Origin: Burkholderia territorii
GTDB taxonomy: Bacteria > Pseudomonadota > Gammaproteobacteria > Burkholderiales > Burkholderiaceae
NCBI RefSeq assembly: GCF_902833055.1
Contig: NZ_CADFEJ010000002.1
Location: forward strand, 62,001-126,000
Direction: 5' to 3'
DNA: 64,000 nucleotides
Position numbers and translations under genes: made by a program. Under the pieces are notes generated by a model. The model searched no databases, was not told the DNA's origin, and saw nothing but the letters and a program-made list of their open reading frames with translations. Position 1 is the stretch's first letter; every line of letters starts with the position of its first letter. This document shows, one piece after another, positions 25,713 to 36,810 of the stretch.

Positions 25713-25791
25713 AATGTGATTATAGTCGCCTCCATGGGCTGCCAACGCGGCCGATTTTTATCCCACCGGACAAAACATCAAGGAGATGACC

Positions 25792-27075
25792 GTGAAGAAT
25801 GCCGACCTGCAGGCCCGCAAGAACGCCGCCACCCCGCGCGGCGTCGGCGTGATGTGCGATTTCTACGCCGCCCGCGCCGAGAACGCGGAGCTGTGGGATG
25901 TCGAAGGCCGCCGCTTCATCGATTTCGCCGCCGGCATCGCGGTGCTGAACACGGGCCACCGCCACCCGAAGATCGTCAAGGCGATCGCGGATCAGCTGAA
26001 CGCCTTCACGCACACGGCTTACCAGATCGTCCCGTATGCGTCGTACGTCGAGCTGGCCGAAAAGATCAACGAACGTGCGCCGGGCGACTTCCCGAAGAAG
26101 ACGGCATTCTTCACGACCGGCGCGGAAGCCGTCGAAAACGCGATCAAGATCGCGCGCGCGGCCACCGGCCGTCCGGGCGTCATCGCGTTCTCGGGCGGCT
26201 TCCACGGCCGCACGATGATGGGCATGGCGCTGACCGGCAAGGTCGCCCCGTACAAGCTGAACTTCGGCCCGTTCCCGGGCGACGTGTTCCACGCCCCGTA
26301 CCCGAACGCGCTGCACGGCGTGACGACGGCCGACTCGATCAAGGCCATCGAAATGCTGTTCAAGGCCGACATCGATCCGAAGCGCGTCGCGGCGATCATC
26401 TTCGAACCGGTCCAGGGCGAAGGCGGCTTCAACCCGGCGCCGGCCGAATTCGTGCGCGCGCTGCGCAAGATCTGTAACGAGCACGGCATCCTGCTGATCG
26501 CCGACGAAGTGCAGACGGGCTTTGCGCGTACCGGCAAGCTGTTCGCGATGCAGCACTACGACGTGCTGGCCGACCTGATCACGATGGCCAAGAGCCTCGC
26601 GGGCGGCATGCCGCTGTCGGGCGTCGTCGGCCGTGCCGACGTGATGGACGCGGCAGCGCCCGGCGGCCTCGGCGGCACGTACGCGGGCAACCCGCTGGCC
26701 GTCGCATCGGCGCACGCGGTGCTCGAGATCATCGACGAAGAGAAGCTGTGCGAACGCGCGGCGCAACTCGGCGACGTGCTGAAGGCGAAGCTGAATTCGC
26801 TGCAGGCCGACGTGCCGCAGATCGCCGACGTGCGCGGCCCGGGCGCGATGATCGCGGTCGAGTTCCTGAAGCCGGGTTCGGGCGAGCCGGACGCGGAATT
26901 CACGAAGCGCGTGCAGGCGCGCGCGCTCGAGCGCGGGCTGCTGCTGCTCGTGTGCGGTGTGTACTCGAACGTCGTGCGCTTCCTGTTCCCGCTGACGATC
27001 CCGCAGGCCGTGTTCGACGAGGCGCTCGTGATCCTCGAGGAAGTGTTGAAGGAAACGGTCGGCGTGCCGGCCTGA
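25792..27075 (+). CDS. gabT: 4-aminobutyrate aminotransferase
   Basis: A 427-residue class III PLP aminotransferase that converts GABA and 2-oxoglutarate to succinate semialdehyde and glutamate. The PLP lysine is K267 in ITMAKSLAGGMPLSGVVGR, with the cofactor Asp in LIADEVQTGFARTGKLF and the phosphate-binding FFTTGAEAVENAIK. AAGGAG (25780-25785) touches ATG 25786 but is ideally spaced for GTG 25792, which gives MKNADLQARKNAATPRG and is preferred. gabD follows 100 bp downstream after a strong hairpin, and gabR is divergent. Confidence 0.95.
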   Translation: MKNADLQARKNAATPRGVGVMCDFYAARAENAELWDVEGRRFIDFAAGIAVLNTGHRHPKIVKAIADQLNAFTHTAYQIVPYASYVELAEKINERAPGDFPKKTAFFTTGAEAVENAIKIARAATGRPGVIAFSGGFHGRTMMGMALTGKVAPYKLNFGPFPGDVFHAPYPNALHGVTTADSIKAIEMLFKADIDPKRVAAIIFEPVQGEGGFNPAPAEFVRALRKICNEHGILLIADEVQTGFARTGKLFAMQHYDVLADLITMAKSLAGGMPLSGVVGRADVMDAAAPGGLGGTYAGNPLAVASAHAVLEIIDEEKLCERAAQLGDVLKAKLNSLQADVPQIADVRGPGAMIAVEFLKPGSGEPDAEFTKRVQARALERGLLLLVCGVYSNVVRFLFPLTIPQAVFDEALVILEEVLKETVGVPA

Positions 27076-27099
27076 GTTCCGTCCGCTTCAACCGAATGT

Positions 27100-27136
27100 G
27101 CCGCCGCCGTCGTGAAGACGGCGGCGGCCATTTTCA
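27100..27136 (+). terminator. Hairpin between gabT and gabD
   Basis: GCCGCCGCCGTC (27100-27111) and GACGGCGGCGGC (27117-27128) form a perfect 12-bp stem with the five-base loop gtgaa, followed by CATTTTCAT. It may partly terminate transcription and lower gabD expression relative to gabT, or protect the gabT mRNA end. Confidence 0.65.
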
Positions 27137-27174
27137 TCCGTCCTTATCCGTCCTTTTCAAAGCAGGCGATGCAT

Positions 27175-28644
27175 ATGAGCACTGTTCAGGAAACCCTGGC
27201 ACTGAAAGACCCGTCGCTGTTCCGCCAGCAGGCGTACGTCAACGGCGAATGGCAAGGCGCGGCGAACGGCGAATCGTTCGAGGTCCGCAACCCGGCTACC
27301 GGCGGCCTGCTCGGCACCGTGCCGGCGATGGGCGCGGCCGAGACGCGTCATGCGATCGAGGCAGCGAACGCCGCATGGCCGGCGTGGCGCAAGAAGACCG
27401 CGAAGGAACGCGCGGCGATCCTGCGCAAGTGGCACGACCTGATGATGGAAAACGCCGACGACCTCGCGCTGATCCTGACCACCGAGCAGGGCAAGTCGCT
27501 GGCCGAAGCGAAGGGCGAGATCGGCTACGCGGCGTCGTTCCTCGAATGGTTCGCGGAGGAAGGCAAGCGCGTGTACGGCGACACGATCCCGACGCCGGCG
27601 AGCGACAAGCGCATCGTCGTGACGAAGGAAGCGATCGGCGTGTGCGCGGCGATCACGCCGTGGAACTTCCCGGCGGCGATGATCACCCGCAAGGTCGGCC
27701 CGGCGCTCGCGGCGGGCTGCCCGATCGTCGTGAAGCCGGCCGAAGCGACGCCGTTCTCGGCACTGGCAATGGCCGTGCTGGCCGAACGCGCGGGCGTGCC
27801 GGCCGGCGTGTTCAGCGTCGTCACGGGCGACCCGAAGGCGATCGGCGGCGAACTGACGTCGAACCCGATCGTGCGCAAGCTGTCGTTTACCGGCTCGACG
27901 CCGGTCGGCCGCCTGCTGATGTCGCAATGCGCGGCGACGGTCAAGAAGGTGTCGCTGGAGCTCGGCGGCAACGCACCGTTCATCGTGTTCGACGATGCCG
28001 ATCTCGATGCGGCCGTGCAGGGCGCGATCGCGTCGAAGTACCGCAACAGCGGCCAGACGTGCGTGTGCACGAACCGCTTCTACGTGCATGAAGCCGTGTA
28101 CGACCAGTTCGCGCAGAAGCTTGCGGCGGCGGTCGGCCAGCTGAAGGTCGGCCGCGGCACGGAGCCGGGCGTCACGCAAGGCCCGCTGATCAACGAAGCG
28201 GCCGTGCTGAAGGTCGAGGCGCACATCGAGGACGCGCTCGCGAAGGGCGCGACCGTCGTCACGGGCGGCAAGCGCCACGCGCTCGGCCATGGCTTCTTCG
28301 AGCCGACCGTGCTGACGGGCGTCACGCCGGCGATGAAGGTCGCGAAGGAAGAGACGTTCGGGCCGCTCGCGCCGTTGTTCAAGTTCAGCAGCGACGACGA
28401 GGTGATCCGCCTCGCGAACGACACCGAATTCGGCCTCGCCGCGTATTTCTACAGCCGCGACATCGGCCGCGTGTGGAAGGTCGCCGAGGCGCTCGAATAC
28501 GGGATGGTCGGCATCAACACGGGCCTGATCTCGAACGAAGTCGCGCCGTTCGGCGGCGTCAAGCAGTCGGGCCTCGGCCGCGAAGGCTCGCACTACGGCA
28601 TCGACGATTACGTCGTGATCAAGTACCTCTGTCTCGCCGTCTGA
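27175..28644 (+). CDS. gabD: NAD(P)+-dependent succinate-semialdehyde dehydrogenase
   Basis: A 489-residue aldehyde dehydrogenase that oxidises succinate semialdehyde to succinate, completing GABA catabolism. Catalytic E262 lies in VSLELGGNAPF and nucleophile C296 in NSGQTCVCTNRFYV; the cofactor motif ITPWNFPAAMITRK and FTGSTPVGRLL are present. The length matches GabD of E. coli (482). ATG 27175 (MSTVQETL) is used; a longer frame begins inside the upstream hairpin. It follows gabT in the same direction. Confidence 0.94.
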   Translation: MSTVQETLALKDPSLFRQQAYVNGEWQGAANGESFEVRNPATGGLLGTVPAMGAAETRHAIEAANAAWPAWRKKTAKERAAILRKWHDLMMENADDLALILTTEQGKSLAEAKGEIGYAASFLEWFAEEGKRVYGDTIPTPASDKRIVVTKEAIGVCAAITPWNFPAAMITRKVGPALAAGCPIVVKPAEATPFSALAMAVLAERAGVPAGVFSVVTGDPKAIGGELTSNPIVRKLSFTGSTPVGRLLMSQCAATVKKVSLELGGNAPFIVFDDADLDAAVQGAIASKYRNSGQTCVCTNRFYVHEAVYDQFAQKLAAAVGQLKVGRGTEPGVTQGPLINEAAVLKVEAHIEDALAKGATVVTGGKRHALGHGFFEPTVLTGVTPAMKVAKEETFGPLAPLFKFSSDDEVIRLANDTEFGLAAYFYSRDIGRVWKVAEALEYGMVGINTGLISNEVAPFGGVKQSGLGREGSHYGIDDYVVIKYLCLAV

Positions 28645-28679
28645 CGGTTCGGGGCCTGTCGCTTGCGTGGCAGGCCCTG

Positions 28680-28703
28680 ACCGCCCGGCCGGAACCGGGC
28701 GGT
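28680..28703. terminator. Hairpin between convergent gabD and aer copy 1
   Basis: ACCGCCCGG (28680-28688) and CCGGGCGGT (28695-28703) form a 9-bp stem. No T-run is visible. The position between convergent genes suggests a bidirectional transcription barrier. Confidence 0.4.
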
Positions 28704-28761
28704 CCCGACGCGGGCCGGTGCCCCTCTCCGCCGGGCCCGCGTCGCCTTGCTTGCCGCGTGT

Positions 28762-30306
28762 TCAACGAAACACGTTCACCGCATCGACCAATCGCGTCGC
28801 CTGCTGCTTGAGGCTTTCCGACGCCGCCGCGCTCTGTTCGACCAGCGCCGCGTTCTGCTGCGTGATGTTGTCCAGATGCACGACCGCCTGGTCGACCTGC
28901 GCGACGCCCGTGCTCTGTTCGGCCGTCGACGAGCTGATTTCGGCGATCAGGTCCGACACGCGCTTCACCTGCGTGACGATCTCCTCCATCGTCTTGCCCG
29001 CGCCGTCGACGATCCGCGCACCCGACTCGACGCGCTCGACGCTCGCGCCGATCAGCGTCTTGATTTCCTTCGCCGCGTTCGCGCTACGCTGCGCGAGCGC
29101 CCGCACCTCGCCCGCGACCACCGCGAAGCCGCGCCCCTGGTCACCGGCCCGTGCGGCTTCGACGGCCGCGTTCAGCGCGAGGATGTTGGTCTGGAACGCG
29201 ATGCCGTCGATCACGCCGATGATGTCGGAGATCTTGCGCGAACTCGCCGTGATGTCGTTCATCGTCGTGACGACCTCGCTCACCGCCTGCCCGCCGCGCT
29301 CGGCTGCCTCGCTCGCGGAAACCGACAACTGGTTCGCCTGCAGCGCCGTCTCCGCATTGCTCGATACGGTGGCCGTCATCTGCGCCATCGACGCGGCCGT
29401 CTGCTGCACGCTGGTCGACGCCTGTTCGGTGCGCGCGCTCAAGTCGTTGTTGCCCTGCGCGATCTCGTTGCTCGCGCGCTGCACGTTGTGCACCTGCTCG
29501 CTGACGTCGTCGACGAGCCAGCGGAACATCAGCCCGAGCTGGTTGATCGTACGCAGCGTCATGCCGATCTCGTCGACGCGGTTCATCGCCACGCCGGTGC
29601 GGCTTTCGCCCGTCGCGACGCGCAATGCCTGGTCGCGCAACTGCATCAGCGGCCGCGCGATCTGCGCATCGAGCCACAGCCCCGCGGCCACCGACACGCC
29701 GGCCGTCGCGGCGGCAAACGCCGCGAGCCCGCCGCCGGCCAGCCCGCATGCCCAGCCCGCGCCGACCACCGCCGGGGCCAGCACGCACAGTGTCGAATGC
29801 AGCCGCGCGCGCACCGACATCGTCTGGAACAGCGACGCGACGCTCATCAGCCCGGTGCGGACGATCAATCCCTTGTGGAACCGGCGATTGCCGGCCTTGC
29901 CTTCGCGAAACGCGCGATACAGCGCGTCGGCAGCCGCGATCTCGTCGCGCGATGCCTTCGTGCGCACCGACATGTAGCCGGTCGGCTGCCCGTTGCGCAT
30001 CACCGGCACCGTATTCGAACGGACCCAGTAATGATCGCCGTTCTTGCGCCGATTCTTCACGAGCGCGGTCCACGGTTCGCCGTTCTTCAGCGTCGCCCAC
30101 ATGTCGGCGAACGCCTCCTTCGGCATGTCCGGGTGCCGCACGACGTTGTGCGGCTGACCTTCGATTTCTTCGGGGGAAAATCCGCTGACCTGAATGAACG
30201 CGGCATTCGCGTATTTGATGTAGCTCTCGGCGTCAGTGGTCGACATCAGCGTCGCGTCATCGGGGAATTCGAATTCGCGTTGCGTGACAGGCTGGTTATT
30301 GCGCAT
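28762..30306 (-). CDS. aer: Aer-like aerotaxis receptor, copy 1
   Basis: A 514-residue membrane chemoreceptor. The N-terminal PAS domain ([53 protein letters not shown]) matches E. coli Aer, which senses redox state through FAD. A hydrophobic membrane region covers about residues 165-205, followed by a HAMP-like segment, and the cytoplasmic signalling hairpin carries the conserved tip [23 protein letters not shown] 30306 gives [14 protein letters not shown], matching copy 2. The two copies are almost identical in the signalling half. No che genes are nearby. Confidence 0.93.
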   Translation of the reverse strand: MRNNQPVTQREFEFPDDATLMSTTDAESYIKYANAAFIQVSGFSPEEIEGQPHNVVRHPDMPKEAFADMWATLKNGEPWTALVKNRRKNGDHYWVRSNTVPVMRNGQPTGYMSVRTKASRDEIAAADALYRAFREGKAGNRRFHKGLIVRTGLMSVASLFQTMSVRARLHSTLCVLAPAVVGAGWACGLAGGGLAAFAAATAGVSVAAGLWLDAQIARPLMQLRDQALRVATGESRTGVAMNRVDEIGMTLRTINQLGLMFRWLVDDVSEQVHNVQRASNEIAQGNNDLSARTEQASTSVQQTAASMAQMTATVSSNAETALQANQLSVSASEAAERGGQAVSEVVTTMNDITASSRKISDIIGVIDGIAFQTNILALNAAVEAARAGDQGRGFAVVAGEVRALAQRSANAAKEIKTLIGASVERVESGARIVDGAGKTMEEIVTQVKRVSDLIAEISSSTAEQSTGVAQVDQAVVHLDNITQQNAALVEQSAAASESLKQQATRLVDAVNVFR

Positions 30307-30707
30307 GGTATGGAGTTCCCGGTTGCGAATCTTGTGTCCGCTTGTGGATTGGATCGAGACCGTACGCATCGCGGTCGGCCCACATGCGTTCGATCACACT
30401 CCTGCGCTTTCGGCAAATCTGGCGAAAACATTATGCCGGCTGCGGGTAAATATGCATTAATTTCGCATCATCTTGATTCAGCCGAAAACTTTGTTTATAC
30501 GTGAATCAAAAACCCCGTCTTATCAAGCACTTGCCGGTCAATTGTCTGATTAATCGGAGTATTTCATCTGCCGGATTAGCGAATAAATGCCGATCCTGAA
30601 ATGAGAATCTCTCTCGTTTCATACATTCGAATCAAATCGGAAAGCGAAGATGCAGATGATGCAGGCGGCTCGCCGCGACGAAACGCGCAAGTGCGCGCCG
30701 CCGCCGA
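30307..30707. other. Spacer between the two aer copies
   Basis: About 400 bp, AT-rich between 30420 and 30640. No gene seen. On the minus strand it holds a block (30480-30498, reading ATAAACAAAGTTTTCGGCT) that recurs almost unchanged upstream of aer copy 2 and may be part of the promoter. Confidence 0.45.
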
Positions 30708-32252
30708 TTAGCGAAACACGTTCACCGCATCGACCAATCGCGTCGCCTGCTGCTTGAGGCTTTCCGATGCCGCCGCGCTCTGCTCGACCAGCGCCGCGTT
30801 CTGCTGCGTGATGTTGTCCAGATGCACGACCGCCTGGTCGACCTGCGCGACGCCCGTGCTCTGTTCGGCCGTCGACGAGCTGATTTCCGCGATCAGGTCC
30901 GACACGCGCTTCACCTGCGTGACGATGTCCTCCATCATCCTGCCCGCATCGTCGACCCGCTGCGCGCCCGACTCGACCCGCTCGACGCTCGCGCCGATCA
31001 GCGTCTTGATTTCCTTCGCCGCGTTCGCGCTGCGCTGCGCGAGCGCCCGCACCTCGCCCGCGACCACCGCGAAGCCGCGCCCCTGTTCGCCCGCGCGCGC
31101 CGCCTCGACGGCCGCGTTCAGCGCGAGGATGTTGGTCTGGAACGCGATGCCGTCGATCACGCCGATGATGTCGGAGATCTTGCGCGAACTCGCCGTGATG
31201 TCGTTCATCGTCGTGACGACCTCGCTCACCGCCTGCCCGCCGCGCTCGGCTGCTTCGCTCGCGGACACGGCGAGCCGGTTCGCCTGCAACGCGGTCTCGG
31301 CATTGCTGTCGACGGTGGCCGTCATCTCTGCCATCGACGCGGCGGTTTCCTGCACGCTCGACGCCGCCTGTTCGGTGCGCGCGCTCAGGTCGTTGTTGCC
31401 CTGCGCGATCTCGTTGCTCGCGCGCTGCACGTTGTGCACCTGCTCGCTGACGTCGTCGACGAGCCAGCGGAACATCAGTCCAAGCTGGTTGATCGTGCGC
31501 AGCGTCATGCCGATCTCGTCGACGCGGTTCATCCGCACGCCGCGACGGCTTTCGCCGGTCGCGACGTTCAGCGCCTGATCGTGCAGCCGTTTCAGCGGAC
31601 GCACGATCTGCGCGTCGAGCCACAGCCCCGCGGCCACCGACACGCCGGCTGTCGCGGCGGCAAACGCGGCGAGCCCGCCGCCGGCCAGCCCGCATGCCCA
31701 GCCCGCGCCGACCACCGCCGGCGCCAGCACGCACAGCGCCGAATGCACGCGTGCGCGCACCGACATCGTCTGCGGCAGCGACACGATCCGCAACAGCCCG
31801 GTCCGAACGATCAATCCCTTGTGAAAACGGCGCTGGCCGGCCTTGCCTTCGCGGAACGCGCGATACAGCGCATCGGCTGCCGCGATCTCGTCGCTCGGTG
31901 CCTTCGTGCGCACCGACAGGTAGCCGTGCGGCACGCCCGCGCGCATCACCGGCACGGCGTTCGCACGCACCCAGTAATGGTCGCCGTTCCTGCGGCGATT
32001 CTTCACGAGCGCGGTCCACGGTTCGCCGTTCTTCAGCGTCGCCCACATGTCGGCGAACGCCTCCTTCGGCATGTCCGGATGCCGCACGACGTTGTGCGGC
32101 TGGCCGACGAGTTCGTCGTTCGAGAAGCCGCTCACGTATGCGAACGTCGTGTTCGCATACGTGATGATGCTGTCGGCATCGGTGGTCGACATCAGCGTGA
32201 CGTCGTCGGGAAATTCGAATTCTTGTTGGGTGACAGGCTGGTTGTTGCGCAT
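30708..32252 (-). CDS. aer: Aer-like aerotaxis receptor, copy 2
   Basis: A 514-residue paralogue of the receptor just downstream, same length and domain order: PAS ([39 protein letters not shown]), a hydrophobic membrane segment, HAMP and the signalling hairpin. Most differences fall in the PAS and linker region, while the last 300 residues are nearly identical, suggesting recent duplication or gene conversion. The two may differ in ligand or redox tuning. ATG 32252 gives [17 protein letters not shown]. Confidence 0.93.
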   Translation of the reverse strand: MRNNQPVTQQEFEFPDDVTLMSTTDADSIITYANTTFAYVSGFSNDELVGQPHNVVRHPDMPKEAFADMWATLKNGEPWTALVKNRRRNGDHYWVRANAVPVMRAGVPHGYLSVRTKAPSDEIAAADALYRAFREGKAGQRRFHKGLIVRTGLLRIVSLPQTMSVRARVHSALCVLAPAVVGAGWACGLAGGGLAAFAAATAGVSVAAGLWLDAQIVRPLKRLHDQALNVATGESRRGVRMNRVDEIGMTLRTINQLGLMFRWLVDDVSEQVHNVQRASNEIAQGNNDLSARTEQAASSVQETAASMAEMTATVDSNAETALQANRLAVSASEAAERGGQAVSEVVTTMNDITASSRKISDIIGVIDGIAFQTNILALNAAVEAARAGEQGRGFAVVAGEVRALAQRSANAAKEIKTLIGASVERVESGAQRVDDAGRMMEDIVTQVKRVSDLIAEISSSTAEQSTGVAQVDQAVVHLDNITQQNAALVEQSAAASESLKQQATRLVDAVNVFR

Positions 32253-32709
32253 GCAAGGCTCCGAAAGGCGGATCCGGTGCGGGATCCGCGCGGCGCGAAA
32301 ATCACGCTCAGTAGCCGAAAAACGGTTTATCGCTTTACGACGGTCTCGTTCCTTCTGTCGGCAATCGCCGGGAAATCCTTAGTCCGGAAAGCGCATGAAA
32401 TATCGAATTCCTCCATCGACATGATTTCGATCAAGTAATCCCGCAATAATCGCGGCCTGCAGCCTGATGCTCTGCGCGATTGCGTCGGGCAATGTATCGG
32501 TTCGGACAACCATTGCACACGGCAAAGCGATTCAACCTGATCGACGTCATTCAACCGGCATTTGAATTCGACGAGAAAATCCGGCGATCAATGGAATTTG
32601 CCGTGCCCGAATACGGCAGCGGACATATCGCTCGGCGCGAGATCATCCGCGAGCGCGACCCGCGCGTAGAATTTCAGCTTGCTCAATATCGCCTGCACGG
32701 AGAACGACA
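32253..32709. other. Intergenic region upstream of aer copy 2 and the DUF523 gene
   Basis: About 457 bp between divergent genes. It holds AGCCGAAAAACGGTTTAT at 32313-32330, the counterpart of the block upstream of aer copy 1. A rightward frame from 32480 (MYRFGQPLHTAKRFNLIDVI) runs into the next gene but has no family I recognise and is probably not coding. Confidence 0.4.
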
Positions 32710-33237
32710 TTGCAGAACGCGTCGCAGCCGCCGCCCTCGCCGAAGATCCTCGTCAGCATGTGCGTGCTCGGTCACCCCGTCCGTTACAACGGCTCGGCGA
32801 AGACGGCCGCGCATGAAGCGCTCGCGCGCTGGCAGCGCGAAGGGCGCCTGGTGCCCGTATGTCCGGAGCTGGCAGGAGGATTGAGCGTGCCGCGTCCGCC
32901 CGCCGAAATCGCGGACGGGGAGTCTGGGCAACGCGTGCTGGCGGGTGCCGCGCGCATCGTCGACGTGCACGGCACCGACGTGACGGCGCCGTTCGTCGAC
33001 GGCGCGCGCACCGCGCTCGCGCTGGCCCGCGCGCACGACTGCCGCTACGCGATCCTGGCGGACGGGAGTCCGTCGTGCGGAAGCAGTTTCATTTACGACG
33101 GGCGTTTTGCGGGCCGGCGGCATGCCGGGGCCGGCGTGACGGCGGCGTTGCTGCGCGAGCATGGAATCGAGGTGTTCGCGGACAGCGAGATCGACGCGCT
33201 CGTCGCGCGCCTCGCACAACCGTCGCAAGCCGAATGA
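32710..33237 (+). CDS. DUF523-family protein
   Basis: A 175-residue protein of the DUF523 family. The conserved core is visible: KILVSMCVLGHPVRYNG near the start, VPVCPELAGGLSVPRPPAEI, and ILADGSPSCGSSFIYDG, with Cys residues that could bind a metal or cluster. Function is unknown; homologues are often fused to or next to DUF1722. Start TTG 32710 has a GGAG about seven bases upstream; ATG 32758 is the alternative and would keep only the conserved domain. Transcribed alone and divergent from aer. Confidence 0.82.
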   Translation: MQNASQPPPSPKILVSMCVLGHPVRYNGSAKTAAHEALARWQREGRLVPVCPELAGGLSVPRPPAEIADGESGQRVLAGAARIVDVHGTDVTAPFVDGARTALALARAHDCRYAILADGSPSCGSSFIYDGRFAGRRHAGAGVTAALLREHGIEVFADSEIDALVARLAQPSQAE

Positions 33238-33333
33238 CGATGTGGCCGGCACGACGATCGCGTGCCGGCCACATCTTCTGGAAGAGGAACCCGCTGAAGC
33301 GGCGTGAACGTCGCCGCTCCCCGGATGACGCGA

Positions 33334-34536
<1,203 letters not shown>

Positions 34537-34612
34537 CAGTGTCTCCGGTCTCATGCAAGGCTGGGAAGAAGTTGGAACGCGCCCCTTGCATTGCCCGCCG
34601 GGATGCGCTTAA

Positions 34613-34631
34613 ATGTTCTATATACGAACAT
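34613..34631. promoter_or_regulatory. Candidate PcaR operator
   Basis: ATGTTC (34613-34618) and GAACAT (34626-34631) form a perfect inverted repeat around TATATAC, and a third related half, GTATCGAACGTTC, follows at about 34639-34651. Three half-sites in the pcaF/pcaR promoter region are typical of IclR-type regulators such as PcaU and PobR. Confidence 0.55.
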
Positions 34632-34763
34632 AAGATCGTGTATCGAACGTTCAACGCATCATAGGGAGTGCGGGGACGACCTGTCAAGCGCCCGGTCGGC
34701 GGTGCGGTTGGCGTGTCAGGCCCCATGCGCTATCTTCTCGGCTGCACGACAATCCGACCGTTC

Positions 34764-35552
34764 ATGACAACCGAAGACATCCAGACGAAACCGGGCGACT
34801 CCTATGTGCAGTCGTTCGCGCGCGGCCTCGCGGTGATCCGCGCATTCGATGCCGAGCGCCCGGAGCAGACGCTCACCGAAGTCGCCTCCGCCACCGGGCT
34901 CACGCGCGCCGGCGCGCGCCGGATCCTGCTGACGCTGCAGACGCTCGGCTACGTCGAGGCCGACGGCCGGCTGTTCCGGCTCACGCCGAAGATCCTCGAG
35001 CTCGGTTTCGCGTATCTCACCTCGATGCCGTTCTGGAATCTCGCCGATCCGGTGATGGAGCAGTTGTCCGCGCAGATCCACGAAAGCTGCTCGGCCGCCG
35101 TGCTCGATCGCACCGAGATCGTCTACGTGCTGCGCGTGCCCACCCACAAGATCATGACGATCAACCTGTCGATCGGCAGCCGCCTGCCCGCGTACTGCAC
35201 GTCGATGGGCCGTGTGCTGCTTTCCGCGCTCGACGACGCGACGCTCGACGAGACGCTCGCGCAGAGCGGCATCCGCGCGCATACGCCGCGCACGATCACC
35301 GACATCGGCGAGCTGAAGGCGACGATCGCCCAGGTGCGCCAGCAAGGCTGGGCCGTGGTCGACCAGGAACTCGAAGTCGGCTTGATGTCGATCTCGGCGC
35401 CGATCCGCAACCGGCGCGGGCAGGTGATCGCCGCGATGAACATCAGCGGCAACGCACAACGGCACACCGCGAAGCAGATGGTGAAGGAGTTTCTCGGGCC
35501 GCTGCAGCAAGCCGCGCAGACGGTGTCGGAGCTGGTGGCGCGGCGCGGGTGA
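34764..35552 (+). CDS. pcaR: IclR-family regulator of the beta-ketoadipate pathway
   Basis: A 262-residue IclR-type regulator: N-terminal winged HTH (TLTEVASATGLTRAGARRIL, about residues 32-52) and a C-terminal GAF-like effector domain with LPAYCTSMGRVLLSALDD, the effector-binding signature of PcaR/PobR/CatR-type members. It is divergent from pcaF with inverted repeats between, so control of pcaF with beta-ketoadipate as effector is the likely role. ATG 34764 (MTTEDIQTK) is used; ATG 34725 would add 13 residues. Confidence 0.87.
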   Translation: MTTEDIQTKPGDSYVQSFARGLAVIRAFDAERPEQTLTEVASATGLTRAGARRILLTLQTLGYVEADGRLFRLTPKILELGFAYLTSMPFWNLADPVMEQLSAQIHESCSAAVLDRTEIVYVLRVPTHKIMTINLSIGSRLPAYCTSMGRVLLSALDDATLDETLAQSGIRAHTPRTITDIGELKATIAQVRQQGWAVVDQELEVGLMSISAPIRNRRGQVIAAMNISGNAQRHTAKQMVKEFLGPLQQAAQTVSELVARRG

Positions 35553-35649
35553 GAGCACACCGCGCCGCCCGATTTCGCGACGCGGCAAAGCCTCATCGGG
35601 CCAATGAAAACGAAACTGCACGGCGCCGCCCCGCCACCGTGCCCGCCGC

Positions 35650-36765
35650 TCATGCGCCGAGCAACATCCCCTTGCGCACCGGCACCGTCCCCGTCACGCG
35701 GCCGAGCGGCGCGCCTGCCGTCACGAAGCGGATCGCGCGGCGCATGTAGAACACGCCGTCGGTGCCGCTCGACACCGTCGTGATCGCGTCGGTCAGCGGA
35801 TCGACGATGTCGAACAACGGATCGCCGGCACGAATCGTCGCGCCGACCGCCGCGCGGTGCACGAGAATCCCGCTCACCGGCGCGTAGAACTGCTCGCTGC
35901 CCGCAAGCGGCGTGGCCGGCGCGGCAAGCGGCGGCAGCGGCGTGCGCTCGCCGCGCACCGCACCGCACCACACCAGATAGGCGACGAGCGCGTCGGCGTC
36001 ACGCGCCGCGTATTCATGCGTCACGTCGCGCTGGCCGCGGCATTCGACCGTCACGGCCACCGTGCCCGCCGCCATCGGCGTGCGTTCCGGCAGATGCTGC
36101 CGCAACTGCGTCCACATCAGGTGATGCGCATCGTCGAACGCGTGGCCGCCCGAATCCTCGGCGAGCAGCGACACCTGCGCGCCGAGATAGCGCGCGAGCG
36201 GCTCGACCTGCGGCCATGCCGTGTCGCTCGTGTACACGTGCATCACCGCTTCGAGCGAGCAATGCAGGTCGATCACGATGTCGGCGTCGTGCGACAGCTT
36301 CAGCAACGCAAGCTGCAACGCGTCGAATTCGGTGCGCGGCGCGATCTCGTCGAGCGCCGCGCCGACGCATTCGCGCACGATCGCGCGGTTGCGTTCCGGA
36401 TCCGCGCCGAGCCGCCCGCGCGCCCGCGCGGCGATGTCGGCGAGCGGCAGGAAGCCGCGATTAAAATTGCGCCCGCTCGCGAGATCGAACCGCCCGATGA
36501 ATTGGCCGAGCAGATGATGGTTCAGACCGACCGGGTTCGCGACCGGCACCAGCACGACCTCGGCCGCGAGCCGGCCGTCCGCTTCGAGCCGCGCGAGTCG
36601 CTGCTTGAGCGCGACGGCGGCCAGCATCGCGGGCGTCTCGTCCGCGTGCAGCGCGGCCTGCAGATAGATCTTGCGGCCGGCGTCGGCCGGCCCGAAATGA
36701 AAGCTCGTCAGCGTGCGCTGCGTGCCGATCGACGGCGACAGGAGCGGCGTGGTGCGAATCTGCAT
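35650..36765 (-). CDS. Zinc-dependent deacylase, AstE/AspA family (module 1)
   Basis: A 371-residue metallocarboxypeptidase-like deacylase. The zinc ligands are H40 and E43 in LQAALHADETPAML and a His in VIDLHCSLEAVMHVYT; a C-terminal beta-rich domain resembling a lipoyl fold (GILVHRAAVGATIRAGDPLF) closes the protein, as in the DUF2817-like or M14-type group. Relatives hydrolyse N-acyl amino acids such as succinylglutamate or N-acetylaspartate. It lies 45 bp downstream of a binding-protein gene. A paralogue with the same partner is at 58642-59757. Confidence 0.85.
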   Translation of the reverse strand: MQIRTTPLLSPSIGTQRTLTSFHFGPADAGRKIYLQAALHADETPAMLAAVALKQRLARLEADGRLAAEVVLVPVANPVGLNHHLLGQFIGRFDLASGRNFNRGFLPLADIAARARGRLGADPERNRAIVRECVGAALDEIAPRTEFDALQLALLKLSHDADIVIDLHCSLEAVMHVYTSDTAWPQVEPLARYLGAQVSLLAEDSGGHAFDDAHHLMWTQLRQHLPERTPMAAGTVAVTVECRGQRDVTHEYAARDADALVAYLVWCGAVRGERTPLPPLAAPATPLAGSEQFYAPVSGILVHRAAVGATIRAGDPLFDIVDPLTDAITTVSSGTDGVFYMRRAIRFVTAGAPLGRVTGTVPVRKGMLLGA

Positions 36766-36810
36766 CGAGGGTCCCGAATGAAGGAGTGCGACGGAAACGG
36801 AGCGTGCGGC

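Noticed and set aside
32480-32884. Open frame upstream of and overlapping the DUF523 gene
   Set aside because: Its second half is out of frame with a recognised DUF523 gene, and the first half matches no family I know.
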